A stretch of 12,332 nucleotides of DNA from Azospirillum brasilense (GTDB lineage: Bacteria; Pseudomonadota; Alphaproteobacteria; Rickettsiales; UBA3002). The position numbers were made by a program, and so were the translations under genes. Below, in pieces: positions 1 to 6,572 of the stretch; the first letter of the stretch is position 1; each line of letters begins with the position of its first letter. The notes beneath the pieces are model-generated. The model had not been told where the DNA came from, did no database searches, and saw only the letters and a program-made list of their open reading frames with translations. Location: contig QFOX01000054.1 of assembly GCA_003241645.1 (NCBI GenBank), positions 1-12,332 of the forward strand. The letters are read 5' to 3'.

Positions 1-637
1 TGGTCACGGCTTTGGCAATTTTCAAGGCGGTCTCCCATGGCACATCGGCATCCAGCTGGCCCTGAATGAGGTGGATGGGAATGTCGAGGCCGACCACATC
101 ATCGAGCAGCAGGTGGTTTTTGCCGTCTTGGATCAGGGCGTGGGTGATGGGGTAATCCGACCCATAATCGCTGGGCACCCACAGCACCCCGTCCTGCTCC
201 ACGGTGGCGCGGTGTTCGGGCGTCATGTGGCGCAGCCACATATCCTCGGTAAAGTCGGGCGCGGCGGCAATGCCCACCAGCCCGCGCACCTGCCCTTTGC
301 GTTCGCGCGCGGCGAGTAGCGAAAGCCACCCGCCCATGCTGGAGCCCACGAGGATCTGGTCGCCCAGCGCCACATGGTCGAGGATCTCGAGCGTGCTTTC
401 CAGCCCACGACCGATGGTGAACTCCATGAAGTCGCCTTCGCTTTCGCCATGGGCGAAGCAATCGAACGCGGTGAACCGCACGTTGCGTTCGGCGCACCAT
501 TCCGCCAGTGCCGTGGCTTTGGTGGACTGCATGTCCGAGCGGAAGCCATGGATGAAGGTGACGCCAAGCGCCCCCTCGCCCGCCTGCTGGCGATAGGCGA
601 TGCGCTGGTTCGTGGCGGTGGTGTAGTGAAGTGCCAT
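1..637 (-). CDS. ABHD10-like alpha/beta hydrolase (partial, C-terminus beyond left edge)
   Basis: The frame is open from an ATG at 637 to the window edge, giving 212 residues. The alpha/beta hydrolase fold shows as a likely oxyanion-hole segment FIHGF (28-32), the nucleophile elbow G-S-S-M-G (98-102, Ser100), and the acid loop GQLDADVP (193-200, probably Asp196). The catalytic His should follow but lies off the window. The stretches DQILVGSSMGGWLSLLAA and DADVPW resemble, from memory, mitochondrial ABHD10 (acyl-protein thioesterase and acyl-glucuronide esterase) and its bacterial relatives, so a small serine esterase or thioesterase is the best reading; the substrate is unknown. No signal peptide is visible, so it is probably cytoplasmic. 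A palindromic repeat begins six bases upstream of the start codon, and no strong ribosome binding site is seen. The gene is divergent from the GT4 gene. Fold assignment is firm; the ABHD10 subgroup is moderately sure. Confidence 0.87.
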   Translation of the reverse strand, partial: MALHYTTATNQRIAYRQQAGEGALGVTFIHGFRSDMQSTKATALAEWCAERNVRFTAFDCFAHGESEGDFMEFTIGRGLESTLEILDHVALGDQILVGSSMGGWLSLLAARERKGQVRGLVGIAAAPDFTEDMWLRHMTPEHRATVEQDGVLWVPSDYGSDYPITHALIQDGKNHLLLDDVVGLDIPIHLIQGQLDADVPWETALKIAKAVT

Positions 638-643
638 ATGCTT

Positions 644-793
644 GTCATTCCCCGGATTTTGTCAGCAGGCAAAATCATAGGGGAATCCACGCATAAAATG
701 CCAGCAGGCATTTTGTGACGCCCCACGCCTTCTGGCATGGGTGTGGTCTGGATCCCGGAGATTTTTGCCTCCTGACAAAAATTCCGGGATGAC
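644..793. repeat. Composite palindromic intergenic repeat, copy 1
   Basis: The element begins GTCATTCC and ends CCGGGATGAC, so its ends are inverted. It holds three hairpins: GATTTTG/CAAAATC (655-661/670-676), AAAATGCC/GGCATTTT (695-702/707-714, loop AGCA), and ATTTTTG/CAAAAAT (761-767/776-782) flanked by CCCGG and CCGGG. Roughly the first and last 40 bases are imperfect inverted copies of each other. Each arm is a unit of the widespread GTCATTCC...GGAATCCA repeat type. It fills most of the gap between two divergent genes, so the hairpins are unlikely to be ordinary terminators. Confidence 0.8.
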
Positions 794-842
794 AACACGT
801 AAAAAGTTGCACGGCGTCGCATTCCCTCTATTCCTCTTTGCC

Positions 843-1982
843 ATGAGCGACAGCACACCCACCATTCTGCAAGTGTTACCCCGGCTGCAATCCGGCGGGG
901 TGGAACGCGGCACCATCGAGATCACCGACGCGATCCGCGCATCGGCCATGAAGCCAATCGTGGCCTCGGCGGGTGGGCCGCTTATTCCGCACATCACCCA
1001 TGCGGGTGGGGAGCACGTGACCATGCCGCTGGATCGCAAGAATCCGCTTATCATTCGCCAGAATGCGTGGCGGCTGTACCAGCTTATCAAGGCGAAGAAC
1101 GTGAACATCGTGCATGCGCGCAGCCGCGCCCCGGCGTGGTCGGCCTATTACGCGGCGAAGTGGGCGAACATTCCGTTCCTCACCACTTTCCACGGGCTGT
1201 ATGGCACGCAGAACCAGTTCAAGCGCCGCTACAACAGCGTGATGGTGAAAGGCGAACGCGTGATCGCCGTGTCGCGCTTCGTGATGGACCACATCATGGA
1301 AACCTACGGGGTGGATGCAACGAAGATCCGCCTCATCCCCCGCGGGGTGGACCTGAACCTGTTCGACGAGAAGCGCGTGGTGCCCGAGCGCATCGCGCAG
1401 CTCACCAAAAGCTGGCGCCTGCCGGATGAGCCCACGCCCATCATCTTCTGCCCGGGGCGCATCAGCCGCATCAAGGGGCAGCATATCCTCATCGACGCGC
1501 TGGCGCAGATGAAGGACGAGCCGTTCCTGTGCATCATCGCCGGGGCGGATACCGGCCACGAAGATTACCGCGAAGAGCTGCAAAAGCAGATCGCCAGCGC
1601 CGGGCTGGAAGGCAAGGTGCGCCTTGCGGAGCCCACCCAAGCCATGGCCGAGGCCTATTTGCTATCGGACCTTGTGGTCGTGCCCTCCATCAAGCCCGAG
1701 GCGTTCGGGCGCATCGCTATCGAGGCGCAGGCCATGGGCCGCGTGGTGGTGGCGACCGACCATGGCGGCGCGCGCGAGACCATCATTCCCAACGAAACGG
1801 GCTACCTCGTGCCGCCGGGCGACGCGGCCAGCATGGCCGCCACCATGCGCTATGCGCTGGCACGCGACGAGGCCACCGTGCAGGGCATGAGCAGCTACGC
1901 CATGCAACACATCCACCGCCATTTCACGGCCATGCAAATGAAGAACAAGACCATCGACGTGTACCGGGAATTATTGGCATGA
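843..1982 (+). CDS. Family 4 (GT-B) glycosyltransferase, probably LPS or envelope glycan
   Basis: A 379-residue retaining GT-B glycosyltransferase that would transfer a sugar from a nucleotide-sugar donor, most likely at the cytoplasmic face of the inner membrane during lipopolysaccharide or capsule assembly. The N-terminal half starts with the Rossmann strand ILQVLPRLQSGGVERG (8-23), with the acceptor-side glycine loop, and continues with HARSRAPAW and TTFHGLYG. The C-terminal half begins near PIIFCPGRISRIKGQ and carries the family E-x7-E signature (Glu286 and Glu294 in PEAFGRIAIEAQAMG), followed by the donor-site segment VVVATDHGGARETI. The frame is open back to an ATG at 741, but homologous proteins begin at the ILQVLP strand, and the extra residues would be encoded largely by the palindromic repeat, so the ATG at 843 was chosen. 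No good Shine-Dalgarno precedes it. The next gene is a GT9 enzyme, which supports an LPS core role. The sugar specificity cannot be read. Confidence 0.9.
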   Translation: MSDSTPTILQVLPRLQSGGVERGTIEITDAIRASAMKPIVASAGGPLIPHITHAGGEHVTMPLDRKNPLIIRQNAWRLYQLIKAKNVNIVHARSRAPAWSAYYAAKWANIPFLTTFHGLYGTQNQFKRRYNSVMVKGERVIAVSRFVMDHIMETYGVDATKIRLIPRGVDLNLFDEKRVVPERIAQLTKSWRLPDEPTPIIFCPGRISRIKGQHILIDALAQMKDEPFLCIIAGADTGHEDYREELQKQIASAGLEGKVRLAEPTQAMAEAYLLSDLVVVPSIKPEAFGRIAIEAQAMGRVVVATDHGGARETIIPNETGYLVPPGDAASMAATMRYALARDEATVQGMSSYAMQHIHRHFTAMQMKNKTIDVYRELLA

Positions 1983-1993
1983 AAAATTCTTAC

Positions 1994-2094
1994 GTCATTC
2001 CGGCCCAATACGCTCGCGTATGCCGAGCCGGAACCCATGCGAACTATGCCGCAGGCATGCAACCATCATGGATTCCCGCCTTCGCGGGAATGAC
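1994..2094. repeat. Composite palindromic intergenic repeat, copy 2
   Basis: The element begins GTCATTCCGG and ends CGGGAATGAC and has the same three-hairpin plan as the copy at 644-793. Hairpin 1 pairs TTCCGGC with GCCGGAA around an inner ATACG/CGTAT stem. Hairpin 2 is ATGCC/GGCAT (2046-2050/2054-2058). Hairpin 3 is a perfect ATTCCCGC/GCGGGAAT stem with loop CTTC (2072-2091). Read on the plus strand it encodes MDSRLRGND, a peptide often seen where this common bacterial repeat has been translated by mistake. It lies between the GT4 stop and the GT9 start and ends nine bases before the GT9 start codon. Confidence 0.88.
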
Positions 2095-2103
2095 AGGAAC
2101 ATT

Positions 2104-3033
2104 ATGACGCAGCATTCACAAAACATCCTCGTCATCAAGCATGGCGCGCTGGGCGACATCATCATCGCCACCGCAGGCTTCAAGGCCATTCGCGAACAGT
2201 TCCCCACCGCGAACATCGTCGTGCTCACCAGCTCTGGCTTTGCCACGCTGCTGGCGCAAAGCCCCTATTTCAACGAGATCTGGGCCGACCGCAAACCCAA
2301 GCTGTGGGAGCGCGACGGCATCAAGCGCCTGAAGACCATGCTCAACTCGCAGCGCTGGGATTACGTGTTCGACCTGCAGACCAGCAAGCGCAGCACGCGC
2401 TACCAGTGGTTGCTGAAGAAGCCTTGGCCCATCATCAGCAATGTTAGCCGGTTCGCAAGCCACGGCTACACCGACAAGGCGCGACACAAAAAACATGCGC
2501 TCACCAACCTGCAGATCCAGCTGGGCATGCTGGGCATTGCCGTGGGCATGCCCGATATTTCGTGGCTGGAACAGGACGTGGCGAACCTTCAGCCGCCGCA
2601 TGCCTATGCATTGCTGGTGCCCGGCGGCGCGGCCCACCGGCCCGAGAAACGCTGGCCCGACGAACAATACGCCGCCCTCGCCCACGAGCTGGCGCAGCAG
2701 GGCATCACCCCGGTGCTGATCGGCACCGACGCGGAGCAAAAGGCCATCCAGGCCATTGCCAACCGCGTGCCCAAAGCGGTGAATTTGTGCGGCAAGACCA
2801 GCATTGCGCAGCTTGCCACCCTCGCCCGCAACGCCAGCCTTGCCGTGGGGAACGATACCGGGCCCATGCATGTGATCGCGGCGACCGGCTGCCCCAGCAC
2901 CGTGCTGTTCAGCTACGCTTCCGACCCCGTGCGCTCGGCCCCGGCCGGTGCCAGCGTGCGCGTGCTGCGCGAGAAGAAACTGAGCGAACTGAGCGTGGAC
3001 CGCGTGCTGGGCACGCTGGTCGCCCGCGCCTAA
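2104..3033 (+). CDS. Family 9 glycosyltransferase (ADP-heptose:LPS heptosyltransferase-like)
   Basis: A 309-residue GT-B enzyme of the WaaC/WaaF/WaaQ heptosyltransferase family, which adds heptose to the LPS inner core in the cytoplasm. The N-terminal signature NILVIKHGALGDIII (7-21) holds the family GALGD turn with Asp18, which aligns with the proposed base of WaaC. The C-terminal donor-binding domain has LLVPGGAAHRPEKRWP and the hallmark GNDTGPMH (249-256), followed by a conserved AATGCP turn. The frame is open upstream to an ATG at 2020, but that stretch is palindromic repeat; the ATG at 2104 has an AGGA five bases upstream and matches the family start. The gene lies 121 bases after the GT4 gene, with the repeat between them. 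Which core sugar it adds cannot be decided from sequence; family membership is firm. Confidence 0.9.
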   Translation: MTQHSQNILVIKHGALGDIIIATAGFKAIREQFPTANIVVLTSSGFATLLAQSPYFNEIWADRKPKLWERDGIKRLKTMLNSQRWDYVFDLQTSKRSTRYQWLLKKPWPIISNVSRFASHGYTDKARHKKHALTNLQIQLGMLGIAVGMPDISWLEQDVANLQPPHAYALLVPGGAAHRPEKRWPDEQYAALAHELAQQGITPVLIGTDAEQKAIQAIANRVPKAVNLCGKTSIAQLATLARNASLAVGNDTGPMHVIAATGCPSTVLFSYASDPVRSAPAGASVRVLREKKLSELSVDRVLGTLVARA

Positions 3034-3083
3034 CCAAAGCTTCCGGTTGCGCAACGACAGGAAAATAGCTACAGGCTAGGCCT

Positions 3084-3392
3084 ATGATCCGCATTACCTA
3101 TACCAGCTCTGCCACGCAGACCATTACCCCGTCCATGATCCTCGATATTCTCGAGGCGGCGCGCGATTTCAACGGCAATCGCGGCGTCACGCGCGAGGAC
3201 GTAGCCGAGCGTGACTTCAAGGACTGGAGCATGGCCTTCGTGGACACCAGCACGGCAGAAGTCGCGCGCGTATTGGTTGGCCACGGCCTTGACAGTTACG
3301 AAGCCCAGCAATGGCCGATGGAACGAACTAGTCAGTTGTTGGCGAGCTTCGCCAACGCCCTGCGCGCCGAGCGCATTCCCGTTCGTTACTAA
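3084..3392 (+). CDS. Small BLUF-like protein lacking the central part of the domain
   Basis: A 102-residue protein. Its N-terminus, MIRITYTSSA through ILEAARDFNGNRGVT (residues 1-36), matches the beta1-alpha1 part of BLUF blue-light flavin domains, with the signature Tyr at position 6 and Asn at 30. Residues 37-52, REDVAERDFKDWSMAF, match the beta4-beta5 part with the Trp-x-Met motif (Trp48, Met50). The segment normally between them, GLLLY through the Gln-containing strand and second helix, is missing. Using the spacing in PixD/Slr1694 as remembered (Tyr8, Asn32, Gln50, Trp91, Met93), about 41 residues are absent, including the Gln needed for the photoreaction. The remaining 50 residues resemble the C-terminal cap helices of short BLUF proteins. 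Flavin binding is therefore doubtful. It may be a decayed but in-frame gene, a repurposed remnant or an assembly collapse. It begins 50 bases after the GT9 stop and ends 27 bases before thrS. An AGG lies just upstream of the start. Confidence 0.7.
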   Translation: MIRITYTSSATQTITPSMILDILEAARDFNGNRGVTREDVAERDFKDWSMAFVDTSTAEVARVLVGHGLDSYEAQQWPMERTSQLLASFANALRAERIPVRY

Positions 3393-3419
3393 ACCCACGC
3401 CAGAAATTAAGGTCACCCC

Positions 3420-5450
3420 ATGAGCCAGCCCCAAGCCGCCCCGCGCGAGATCACCCTTACCCTGCCCGATGGCTCCACCCGCAGCTACCACGCCGGCACC
3501 ACCGGCGAAGAAGTGGCGGCAAGCATTGGCGCAGGCCTTGCCAAAGCCGCCGTGGCCATGAAGGTCAATGGCCAGCAGCAGGATCTCTACCGCCCGCTGA
3601 ACGCTGATGCGCAATTCGCCATCCTCACCGCGAAGGACGAAGAAGGCATCGACGTGATCCGCCACACTATTACGGCGCAGGCGCTGGCATTGGCGGTGAA
3701 GGAACTGTTCGACGGCGCAAAACTCGCCATCGGCCCCACCATCGACCACGGGTTCTATTACGACGTGGAGCTGCCAAGCCCGCTGGCGCCGGAGGACCTG
3801 CCGCGCATCGAAGAACGCATGCGCGAAATTTTGAAGCGCCCGCACGCGGTGAAGCGAGAGATCTGGGAACGCCCCAAGGCCATCGCCATGTTCGAAGCGC
3901 GCGGTGAGCACTACAAGGCCGAGATCATCCGCACCGCGCCGGATACCGAAGTGGGCGGCGACACGCCCAAAGGCCACGTTTCGCTCTACCGTCAGGGCGA
4001 AGGCGACGACGCCTTCATCGATCTGTGCTTTGGCCCGCACGTGCCGCATTTCAGCAAGATCACCGCGGCGTTCAAGCTCACCCGCATCAGCGGTGCCTAC
4101 TGGCGCGGCGACGCGAAGAACAAGATGCTGCAACGCATTTACGGCATCGCCTTCCCGACGGATAAAGAACTGAAAGCCCACCTGACGATGCTGGAGGAAG
4201 CCGAAAAGCGCGACCACCGCAAACTGGGCCGCGAGCTGGACCTGTTCCACCTGCAGCAGGAAGCGCATGGCAGCGTGTTCTGGCACCCGAACGGCTACCT
4301 CATCTGGCGTGAGCTGGAAGCCTACATGCGCCGTGCCATCGATGGCGGCGGCTACAAAGAGGTGAAGACCCCGCAGGTGATGGACGCCAAGCAGTGGGAA
4401 CAATCCGGCCACTGGGGCAAATACCGCGAGAACATGTTCGTGATCCCCGATGAAGTGCCGAACGTGGCCGACGAAGGGCCGATCGTGTCCGACAAAGCGG
4501 AATGGATGGCGCTGAAGCCCATGAACTGCCCCGCCCACGTGCTGATTTTCAAGCAAGGCATCAAGAGCTACCGCGACCTGCCGCTGCGCATCTATGAGAA
4601 TGGCTGCTGCCACCGCAACGAGCCGCATGGCGCGCTGCACGGGCTGATGCGCGTGCGCCAGTTCACGCAGGACGACGCGCATATCTTCTGCCGCGAAGAC
4701 CAGATCGTGGACGAGGTGCGCAAATTCTGCGAACTCGCCGACCGCGTGTATAAAGACCTCGGCTTCACCAATTACACCATCAAGCTGGCGCTGCGCCCCG
4801 AGAAACGCTTCGGCACCGACGAGATGTGGGACAAGGCCGAGGCCGAGCTGCGCACCGCCGTGCTGGAAGCCGGGCTGGACAAGGAACATGGCTTCGAAGA
4901 ACTGCCCGGCGAAGGCGCGTTCTATGCGCCCAAACTGGAATGGCACCTGACGGATGCCATCGGCCGCACCTGGCAGGTGGGCACCATCCAATCCGACCGG
5001 GTACTTCCCGAGCGGCTGGACGCGAGCTATGTGGGCGAAGATGGCGAGCGCCACCGCCCGGTCATGCTGCACCGTGCCATTTTTGGCTCGTATGAACGCT
5101 TCATCGGCATCCTGATCGAGCATTATGCCGGCAAGCTGCCCGCGTGGCTTGCGCCCTGCCAAGGCGTCGTCGCCCCCATCACCAACGACTTCGACGGCTA
5201 CGCCGAAGAAGTGGCAAAAGCGTTGGTAGCCAAAGGCTTGCGCGTGGAAACCGACACCCGCGCCGAGAAGATCAACTACAAAGTGCGCGAGCACAGCCTG
5301 CAGAAAGTGCCGTTCATTCTGGCGGTTGGCGGGCGCGAAGCCGAACAGCGCACCGTCGCCCTGCGCCGTTTAGGCTCGGAGAAGCAGGAAATCCTGCCGC
5401 TTGACGAGGCTATCGCATTGCTTGTACAGGAATGTGCCCGTCCACAATAA
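3420..5450 (+). CDS. thrS: Threonyl-tRNA synthetase with altered editing motif
   Basis: A 676-residue cytoplasmic class II synthetase that charges tRNA-Thr. In order it has a TGS domain (about 10-75), the N2 editing domain (about 76-240), the catalytic core (about 265-555) and the anticodon-binding domain (about 565-665). The zinc ligands are visible as Cys370 (MNCP), His421 (DDAH) and His551 (motif 3, HRAIFGS); motif 2 is RNEPHGALHGLMRVR from Arg399. It is longer than the E. coli enzyme (642), partly because of the loop DEVPNVADEGPIVSDKAEW before MNCP, a feature I associate with alphaproteobacteria. In the editing site the CxxxH half is intact (Cys203, His207), but the HxxxH half reads His82-T-I-T-A-Gln87: one residue is added and the second His is Gln. 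Serine editing may thus be weakened. A TAAGG sits seven bases before the start. infC follows after 32 bases. Confidence 0.97.
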   Translation: MSQPQAAPREITLTLPDGSTRSYHAGTTGEEVAASIGAGLAKAAVAMKVNGQQQDLYRPLNADAQFAILTAKDEEGIDVIRHTITAQALALAVKELFDGAKLAIGPTIDHGFYYDVELPSPLAPEDLPRIEERMREILKRPHAVKREIWERPKAIAMFEARGEHYKAEIIRTAPDTEVGGDTPKGHVSLYRQGEGDDAFIDLCFGPHVPHFSKITAAFKLTRISGAYWRGDAKNKMLQRIYGIAFPTDKELKAHLTMLEEAEKRDHRKLGRELDLFHLQQEAHGSVFWHPNGYLIWRELEAYMRRAIDGGGYKEVKTPQVMDAKQWEQSGHWGKYRENMFVIPDEVPNVADEGPIVSDKAEWMALKPMNCPAHVLIFKQGIKSYRDLPLRIYENGCCHRNEPHGALHGLMRVRQFTQDDAHIFCREDQIVDEVRKFCELADRVYKDLGFTNYTIKLALRPEKRFGTDEMWDKAEAELRTAVLEAGLDKEHGFEELPGEGAFYAPKLEWHLTDAIGRTWQVGTIQSDRVLPERLDASYVGEDGERHRPVMLHRAIFGSYERFIGILIEHYAGKLPAWLAPCQGVVAPITNDFDGYAEEVAKALVAKGLRVETDTRAEKINYKVREHSLQKVPFILAVGGREAEQRTVALRRLGSEKQEILPLDEAIALLVQECARPQ

Positions 5451-5482
5451 GGGAGATGACCCACCAATGACCAAAGGCCGTT

Positions 5483-6016
5483 ATGAGTTCTAAAGAAACC
5501 AAAATCGACGAACCGCGTATCAATCGCCAAATCACGGCGCAAACTATCCGCCTCGTCGGGGCTAATGGAGAAATGGTGGGGGTTGTTCCTCTGCGTGAAG
5601 GGCTTGCTTCGGCAGAGATCCAGGGGCTGGACCTCGTGGAAGTATCGCCGAACGCACAACCGCCCGTGTGCAAAATTCTTGATTACGGCAAGTGGCGCTA
5701 CCACGAGCAGAAAAAACTGCAGGAAGCCCGCAAGAAGCAGAAGATCATCCAGATCAAGGAAGTGAAGCTGCGCCCCGGTATCGACGTGCATGACCTTGGC
5801 ATTAAGCTGAAGGCGGTGGAGAAATTCCTCGCCGAGGGCGACAAGGTGAAATTCACCCTGCGTTTCCGCGGCCGTGAAATGGCCCACCAGGACCTTGGCT
5901 ACAAGCTGCTGCTGAAAGTGCGCGAAACCCTTGGCGACAAGATCAAGGTGGAGCATGAGCCCAAGGCCGAAGGCCGTCAGGTGATCATGGTCGTCAGCCC
6001 CGCGGCCAAGCACTAA
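5483..6016 (+). CDS. infC: Translation initiation factor IF-3
   Basis: A 177-residue protein of normal length for IF-3, which binds the 30S subunit, blocks 50S joining and checks the start codon and initiator tRNA. The N-domain begins at RINRQITAQTIRLVG and contains the signature GLDLVEVSPNAQPPVCKI and then DYGKWRY. A lysine-rich linker helix (QKKLQEARKKQK) leads to the C-domain, with IQIKEVKLRPGIDVHD and FTLRFRGREMAHQDLG. An AAAGG five bases upstream and an in-frame TGA at 5468-5470 fix the ATG at 5483, so this copy does not use the AUU start by which IF-3 limits itself in E. coli. An overlapping eight-codon reading frame (5467-5493) spans the start. thrS lies immediately upstream, but rpmI and rplT do not follow; the next gene converges after six bases. 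Confidence 0.97.
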   Translation: MSSKETKIDEPRINRQITAQTIRLVGANGEMVGVVPLREGLASAEIQGLDLVEVSPNAQPPVCKILDYGKWRYHEQKKLQEARKKQKIIQIKEVKLRPGIDVHDLGIKLKAVEKFLAEGDKVKFTLRFRGREMAHQDLGYKLLLKVRETLGDKIKVEHEPKAEGRQVIMVVSPAAKH

Positions 6017-6022
6017 TCCCCG

Positions 6023-6520
6023 TTAACGCCGATAGCCCTGCGAGTTCGCCCAGCGCTCATAGTCGGCGGTGGCCTGCATCATCTGTTCGCAGACCTGCCG
6101 GGCGGCCGCGCCCACATCCGGCAGCGCTTGCGGCGTGGTAGCGCCCGCATAATGCGCCGCACGCAGCGCTTCGTTCGCACCCAGCAAGGCAGTTTCAATG
6201 ATGCGGTTGGCGTTGAACACGGCATCCTGCCGCGACCCGTTATAGAATTTCGGCATGGGCCAGCGATGGTAAACGGCACGTAGCAGGCTGGCCGCATCCT
6301 GCAATTGCGTATCCACGAGTTGGAGCGCGCCGTCCCAGATAAGCGCACGCGCCGTATCATCCACGCAGGGCATGGCATGGTGGGCAATATCGGCCAGCCA
6401 CGACGCCACATCCGCCTGCGGGCCGAGCATGGCATGCTTGCCCGCGCGCACCACGTAGTTCAGTGGCAGCTCCTGACGCTGCGGGGCCACCCCGCTGGTA
6501 AAGCTCGGATTGTATCGCAT
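6023..6520 (-). CDS. Hypothetical protein, 165 residues
   Basis: I do not recognise this protein. It appears soluble and largely alpha-helical, with no signal peptide, membrane segment or repeat. Notable stretches are VRAGKHAMLGPQADVASWLADI (only partly conserved in feel, about 24-45), the aromatic KFYNGSRQDAVFNANRIIE in the middle and a C-terminal DYERWANSQGYRR. Cys occurs only at two positions and in no metal-binding pattern. Coding is supported by its place downstream of pyrE on the same strand (52-base gap), a GGGG just before the ATG, and a reading frame that fills the space between pyrE and infC. It may be cotranscribed with panC and pyrE, but nothing in the sequence ties it to pyrimidine or pantothenate synthesis. 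It converges on infC with six bases between the stop codons. Confidence 0.65.
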   Translation of the reverse strand: MRYNPSFTSGVAPQRQELPLNYVVRAGKHAMLGPQADVASWLADIAHHAMPCVDDTARALIWDGALQLVDTQLQDAASLLRAVYHRWPMPKFYNGSRQDAVFNANRIIETALLGANEALRAAHYAGATTPQALPDVGAAARQVCEQMMQATADYERWANSQGYRR

Positions 6521-6572
6521 GCCCCTGCTTTAGCGCAGGCGCATGACGGTTTGATGACGCTCGCGCTGAAAT

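Noticed and set aside
695..714. AAAATGCC-AGCA-GGCATTTT hairpin as a rho-independent terminator
   Set aside because: It sits between two divergent genes, inside a repeat element, with no transcript known to end there and only four T residues.
807..834. Possible promoter TTGCAC / TATTCC before the GT4 gene
   Set aside because: The match is weak and would leave almost no leader before 843; not strong enough to list.
741..842. N-terminal extension of the GT4 protein from ATG 741 or 789
   Set aside because: It is mostly encoded by palindromic repeat, and family proteins start at the ILQVLP strand just after 843.
876..1640. A 254-codon minus-strand frame across the GT4 gene
   Set aside because: It is antisense to a clear glycosyltransferase, with no motif of its own.
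2020..2103. N-terminal extension of the GT9 protein from ATG 2020
   Set aside because: It is translated repeat (MDSRLRGND); the ATG at 2104 has a proper ribosome binding site and fits the family start.
3069..5294. A 741-codon open frame on the minus strand across thrS
   Set aside because: It lies opposite an unmistakable thrS, has low-complexity His/Ala/Val/Gly-rich content and no recognisable motif; long antisense frames are expected from GC-rich codon use.
5276..6013. A 245-codon minus-strand frame across infC
   Set aside because: It is the shadow of the infC and thrS end; the plus-strand proteins are clear family members.
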